6,360 bases of DNA. It comes from an uncultured Nitrospinaceae bacterium (GTDB lineage Bacteria > Nitrospinota > Nitrospinia > Nitrospinales > VA-1). The DNA is taken from assembly GCA_938073925.1 (NCBI GenBank), contig CALJGH010000179.1, forward strand, positions 1 to 6,360, written 5' to 3'. The notes under the pieces were generated by a model. It had not been told where the DNA came from and did no database searches. It saw only the letters and a list, made by a program, of their open reading frames with translations. Below are positions 3,969 through 6,360 of the stretch, piece after piece; the stretch's first letter is position 1, and the number at the start of each line of letters is the position of its first letter. The position numbers and the translations under genes were made by a program.

Positions 3969-6360
3969 TCAAGGAGCGAAGCTGAAAGAGTCTATCTGAC
4001 TCAAGCTGAAGAGAGGTTTGGGAGCCCTCTTGGGAGTTTTAGGTGAAGATTGGTAAGAGGCTCTTTTTCTTCCAGACCTTTCTTCAAAAGAGGTTGAAGA
4101 TTTCTGTGAGGCCTTTCTAAAAGAAATCGCAGCTACCTGCTCTTTTTCGAAAGTTGTTTTGGGTCGTCTGGTAAGAACTCTTCTTGATGACCTTTTTCTC
4201 TCGGCTATTTGACTGTTTTCAATGCCAGTGCCTTCCCAGACATTTTCAAGATTTTCCAGACCCTCAAAATAGACCACTGTTTCTTCATCAATTTCTACCA
4301 ATTCTTTTGCTTCGCTAAACAAATCAAGGGGAGGAAGTTTGTTTCTATTAGCTCTTGCTGGATCAAGGTCTAAATACCTTGATGGAGCAATTGCCAGTTG
4401 AGGGAATAATTGCCCTGTTGTTTCGTCAGCTCGCTGACTTAATAATTTACCCCTAACCGGTAGGTTTCCCGTATCACGCCTAGTGAATACTACTGATCCT
4501 GAAAAAGCGGTTGCGTTTTGTTGATTTGTAGCGGAACGTATAAATGAGACGTTAATATTTCCGGTTCCAGCATGGGCAATTTTAAAAATATCGATAGCAT
4601 TTGATTCGAAGATGTTGATATCTCCTGATGTGGAATTGTCAATATCAACCGAGCCCAGGTTTGTTTCAATAGCGTTGTCTGATGTTCCAAATCCTGTTAC
4701 CAGGTCGGCTACCAGTCGTCCCCCGGTACTAATATCCAAAGAGCTTGTGTCACCATCGCGAAGGCCTCCATTTGCTGAAGTCAAAGTGATGGAAGTGTTA
4801 GAAGAATTTGAGGTGGTGAGCAAGCCAAGAGTAATATCTTGGTCTGCTGACAAGTTAATAGTCCCTGTTCCTGCGTTGAAAGAGCCTCCTGTTGCCATTG
4901 TTATTGCACCCCCGCTACTCTCTGCCTTTGCAATTATATTTCCCGAGGTGGTAACGTTTCCACTAACATTTAGTGAGTTGGTGCCAGTCACTGTCACATT
5001 AAGGTCGCCGCCTATTGTGGAGTTTTCCAATGTCAAATCACTGTTGCTAACTACTGTTGCGTTGGCGGATCCGGATGTGTTTAAGCTAGCTGTGCCGGCG
5101 ATATTTAATATGCCAGTCCCTGCAATTGCCCCTTCGGATGTTGCAGTCAACGAACCAGTAGTAGCTAGATCAACGCCAAAGCCCACGCCACCTGTTCCAG
5201 CATTAATGGTTATATTTCCCAAGCCTGATGAAGCTGTGCCAGAAAAGTTAACAGAACTTCCCGCTGCAGTCGCGTTCAAGGTTAATGGTCCAGAAAAAGA
5301 AGTTACGTTGTCTACTGTGATTGTTCCGTTGGAACTGTTCCCAATTATCAGATCTGTAGCCGTGATCTGACTGAGTTCCGTATTGTCCAAAGAAAAACTG
5401 CCAGCACCCGAGCCCAGTCCTATGGCCTGAGCGGATTGAGATATCAATAATGTAGCAGTGCCTGAATTGATTGCGCTACCGGAACCCAATGCCATATTGC
5501 TGGAGCTGACAGATAAAGAGTTGCTACTGGTGTTCAATGTTTGGCCTGCTGAGATTGTAAAAATACCACTGCCGTTTGCGTCACTATCTGAATCGAAGCT
5601 TGTTGTGCCGTTAGTAGTTAGGTTGGAAGAAAGAGTAATTCCATTTCCGGCATTCACGGTTACGGCCTGAAAAGTAGAATCGGAATTTTCAAAAATAACC
5701 GATGACCCCGAAGATGTTGCATTTAAAGTTACTGATGTGAACTGGTCGGTATCCGTTGAAGCGATTCCATCTAACGTGATATTGCCATTGGTGCTATCGC
5801 CAACGGTCAAGTTCCCGGCTGTAATTTTTCCTAACTCGGTGGAAGTCAAACTCAAACCACAGGTGCCACCGCAGTTGGAAGCTCCTAAACCGATGGTGGC
5901 ATTGGCCAGGTTTGTTTGAATTGTTGTTGATGCGGTACCGCTGCTTAATGTCGACCCTCCAATTGTCAGCCCATTTGATTTAAGGACAATAGCGCCAGAT
6001 GCTATGAAATCATTGTTGAGGTTTATCGCTCCGGTGGATTCAAGCGTTATCGCTCCTGCGGTCGTGATGTTGCTGGTGGACGAAGCCAATGTGATATCTC
6101 CGGCAGAGCTAATGGTGCTGGTGTTGATGACCAGCCCCGTTGTGCCAGACAAAGTCATTGCCCCTTGCCCCGTTATGGTTCCTCCACTTTGACCGATGGT
6201 AAGTTCTCCCACAAGGTTCAATGAAGTTCCAGATGCAAGGGTTATGCTGCTATTGATCAGGTTGAGATCACCGGTGATCAGAGCCAGTTCAGCATTGCTG
6301 ATATTCATTCCGGCAAACCCGGAAGTAAATCCCAATCCCAAACTTCCGCTGTTCGATACA
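3969..6360 (-). CDS. C-terminal part of a large filamentous-haemagglutinin-like beta-repeat surface/secreted protein (5' end outside window)
   Basis: The frame is open to the right edge, so these ~796 residues are the end of a longer protein. The TTG at 6339-6341 is an internal codon, not a likely start. Positions below are counted from it. Residues 1-~620 are Gly/Ser/Thr/Asn-rich with alternating short hydrophobics (GDITLAS, GAITLES, GNITLDG). This is the pattern of right-handed beta-helix exoproteins of the FhaB/TPS-exoprotein type. A repeat beginning I/L-GLG, then TEL..ITA..L.IG.S.NG.IT occurs three times. Only six Lys/Arg occur in the first 600 residues. Residues ~621-714 form a non-repetitive acidic linker (e.g. 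LVEIDEETVVYFEGLENLEN), and 715-790 a strongly basic tail ending SFSFAP. No C-terminal beta-barrel is present, so it is not a classical autotransporter. A TpsB partner would be expected elsewhere. The likely role is adhesion, aggregation or surface coating; substrate unknown. Confidence 0.85.
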   Translation of the reverse strand, partial: VSNSGSLGLGFTSGFAGMNISNAELALITGDLNLINSSITLASGTSLNLVGELTIGQSGGTITGQGAMTLSGTTGLVINTSTISSAGDITLASSTSNITTAGAITLESTGAINLNNDFIASGAIVLKSNGLTIGGSTLSSGTASTTIQTNLANATIGLGASNCGGTCGLSLTSTELGKITAGNLTVGDSTNGNITLDGIASTDTDQFTSVTLNATSSGSSVIFENSDSTFQAVTVNAGNGITLSSNLTTNGTTSFDSDSDANGSGIFTISAGQTLNTSSNSLSVSSSNMALGSGSAINSGTATLLISQSAQAIGLGSGAGSFSLDNTELSQITATDLIIGNSSNGTITVDNVTSFSGPLTLNATAAGSSVNFSGTASSGLGNITINAGTGGVGFGVDLATTGSLTATSEGAIAGTGILNIAGTASLNTSGSANATVVSNSDLTLENSTIGGDLNVTVTGTNSLNVSGNVTTSGNIIAKAESSGGAITMATGGSFNAGTGTINLSADQDITLGLLTTSNSSNTSITLTSANGGLRDGDTSSLDISTGGRLVADLVTGFGTSDNAIETNLGSVDIDNSTSGDINIFESNAIDIFKIAHAGTGNINVSFIRSATNQQNATAFSGSVVFTRRDTGNLPVRGKLLSQRADETTGQLFPQLAIAPSRYLDLDPARANRNKLPPLDLFSEAKELVEIDEETVVYFEGLENLENVWEGTGIENSQIAERKRSSRRVLTRRPKTTFEKEQVAAISFRKASQKSSTSFEERSGRKRASYQSSPKTPKRAPKPLFSLSQIDSFSFAP
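4012..4040 (+). terminator. Possible weak terminator for the plus-strand pair, inside the convergent gene
   Basis: AGAGG (4012-4016) can pair with CCTCT (4026-4030) around a 9-nt loop, and TTTT follows at 4037-4040. The stem is short and the T-run is both short and displaced, so this is only a candidate. It lies 47 bp past the stop of the second hypothetical gene, within the coding sequence of the convergent adhesin-like gene, because no intergenic space exists. Confidence 0.2.
5304..5429 (-). repeat. Adhesin repeat unit 3
   Basis: Encodes QAIGLG, then LDNTELSQITATDLIIGNS and SNGTITVDNV, with the matching second block at 5184-5297 (GPLTLNATAAGSSVNF ... NITINAGTGGV). The offset from unit 2 is 157 residues. 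After this unit the protein continues with shorter, less regular beta-strand repeats until about 4484. Confidence 0.75.
5763..5900 (-). repeat. Adhesin repeat unit 2
   Basis: Encodes ATIGLG, then LTSTELGKITAGNLTVGDS and TNGNITLDGI. A second conserved block follows at 5637-5741 (FTSVTLNATSSGSSVIF ... AVTVNAGNGI). It contains the only two cysteines of the visible protein, in NCGGTCG. The copy has diverged from the next one at the DNA level, so it is an old duplication. Confidence 0.75.
6237..6359 (-). repeat. Adhesin repeat unit 1 (start of unit, partial at edge)
   Basis: Encodes a degenerate copy of the family repeat: LGLG near 6341, then ISNAELALITGDLNL and SSITL. It matches the two downstream copies in the order GLG, xxxEL, xITxxxL, ITL, but lacks the IGxSxNG segment. 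The offset to the next copy is 149 residues. Confidence 0.6.

Noticed and set aside
3969..4500. Autotransporter beta-barrel or CdiA-type toxin at the adhesin C-terminus
   Set aside because: There is no run of amphipathic barrel strands ending in an aromatic-terminated beta signal, no VENN-type boundary and no toxin motif, and no small immunity gene follows on the same strand. The tail is short, basic and low in complexity.
4612..5370. A 252-codon plus-strand open frame opposite the adhesin-like gene
   Set aside because: It is antisense to a strongly repetitive beta-helix coding sequence. Its Pro/Val/Ser-rich translation is what the complement of Gly/Thr/Asn-rich codons gives, with no plausible start signal or domain. 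Shorter plus-strand frames at 5458-5670, 5737-5919 and 6004-6192 have the same cause.
6339..6341. TTG as the true start of the adhesin-like protein
   Set aside because: The frame stays open upstream to the window edge, and the residues before it continue the repeat pattern (SGS before LGLG). There is no signal peptide after it.
1..6360. CRISPR arrays, tRNA/rRNA genes, insertion sequences, riboswitches
   Set aside because: No regularly spaced direct repeats, RNA signatures, transposase sequence or terminal inverted repeats were seen. The intergenic segments are short (161, 118, 17 and 3 bp).

Overview
This window looks like an ordinary Gram-negative chromosome at moderate GC. There are two housekeeping-type genes on the left, two short unrecognised genes in the middle, and the 3' end of a large secreted repeat protein on the right. 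The two recognisable enzymes, ElbB and a two-domain glutamine-dependent NAD+ synthetase, resemble proteobacterial-type proteins. The secreted protein is of the filamentous-haemagglutinin/TPS style, which implies an outer membrane. I cannot fix the genus. A deltaproteobacterial or Nitrospinota-like marine lineage is only a guess from overall impression. No RNA genes, CRISPR arrays, insertion sequences, attachment sites or origins were seen.

Layout: 1-642 (minus) is elbB, complete at its start and missing only its last few codons. 643-803 is an intergenic segment with a plausible sigma70-type promoter for elbB (TTGTCT-N17-TAGAAT). It also holds a pair of inverted 8-bp boxes (CAACGTTC / GAACGTTG), one of which overlaps the -35. 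804-2543 (minus) is nadE. 2544-2661 is a compact divergent promoter region between nadE and the plus-strand genes, with a symmetric ATTATACT core that reads as TATAAT one way and TATACT the other. 2662-3099 and 3117-3965 (plus) are two unrecognised soluble proteins, 17 bp apart and very probably co-transcribed. 3969-6360 (minus) is the C-terminal ~796 residues of a Ser/Thr/Gly/Asn-rich beta-repeat surface or secreted protein that continues beyond the right edge. It converges on the second unknown gene with only 3 bp between stop codons.

nadE and elbB lie in the same direction but are 161 bp apart with a separate promoter candidate, so elbB may be transcribed both by read-through and on its own. 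I see no clear functional tie between the enzymes, the hypothetical pair and the adhesin.

The points most worth a second look are the basic C-terminal tail of the repeat protein, the unknown two-gene unit, and the two regulatory-looking intergenic arrangements. I did not find convincing evidence of a new defence or mobile system.
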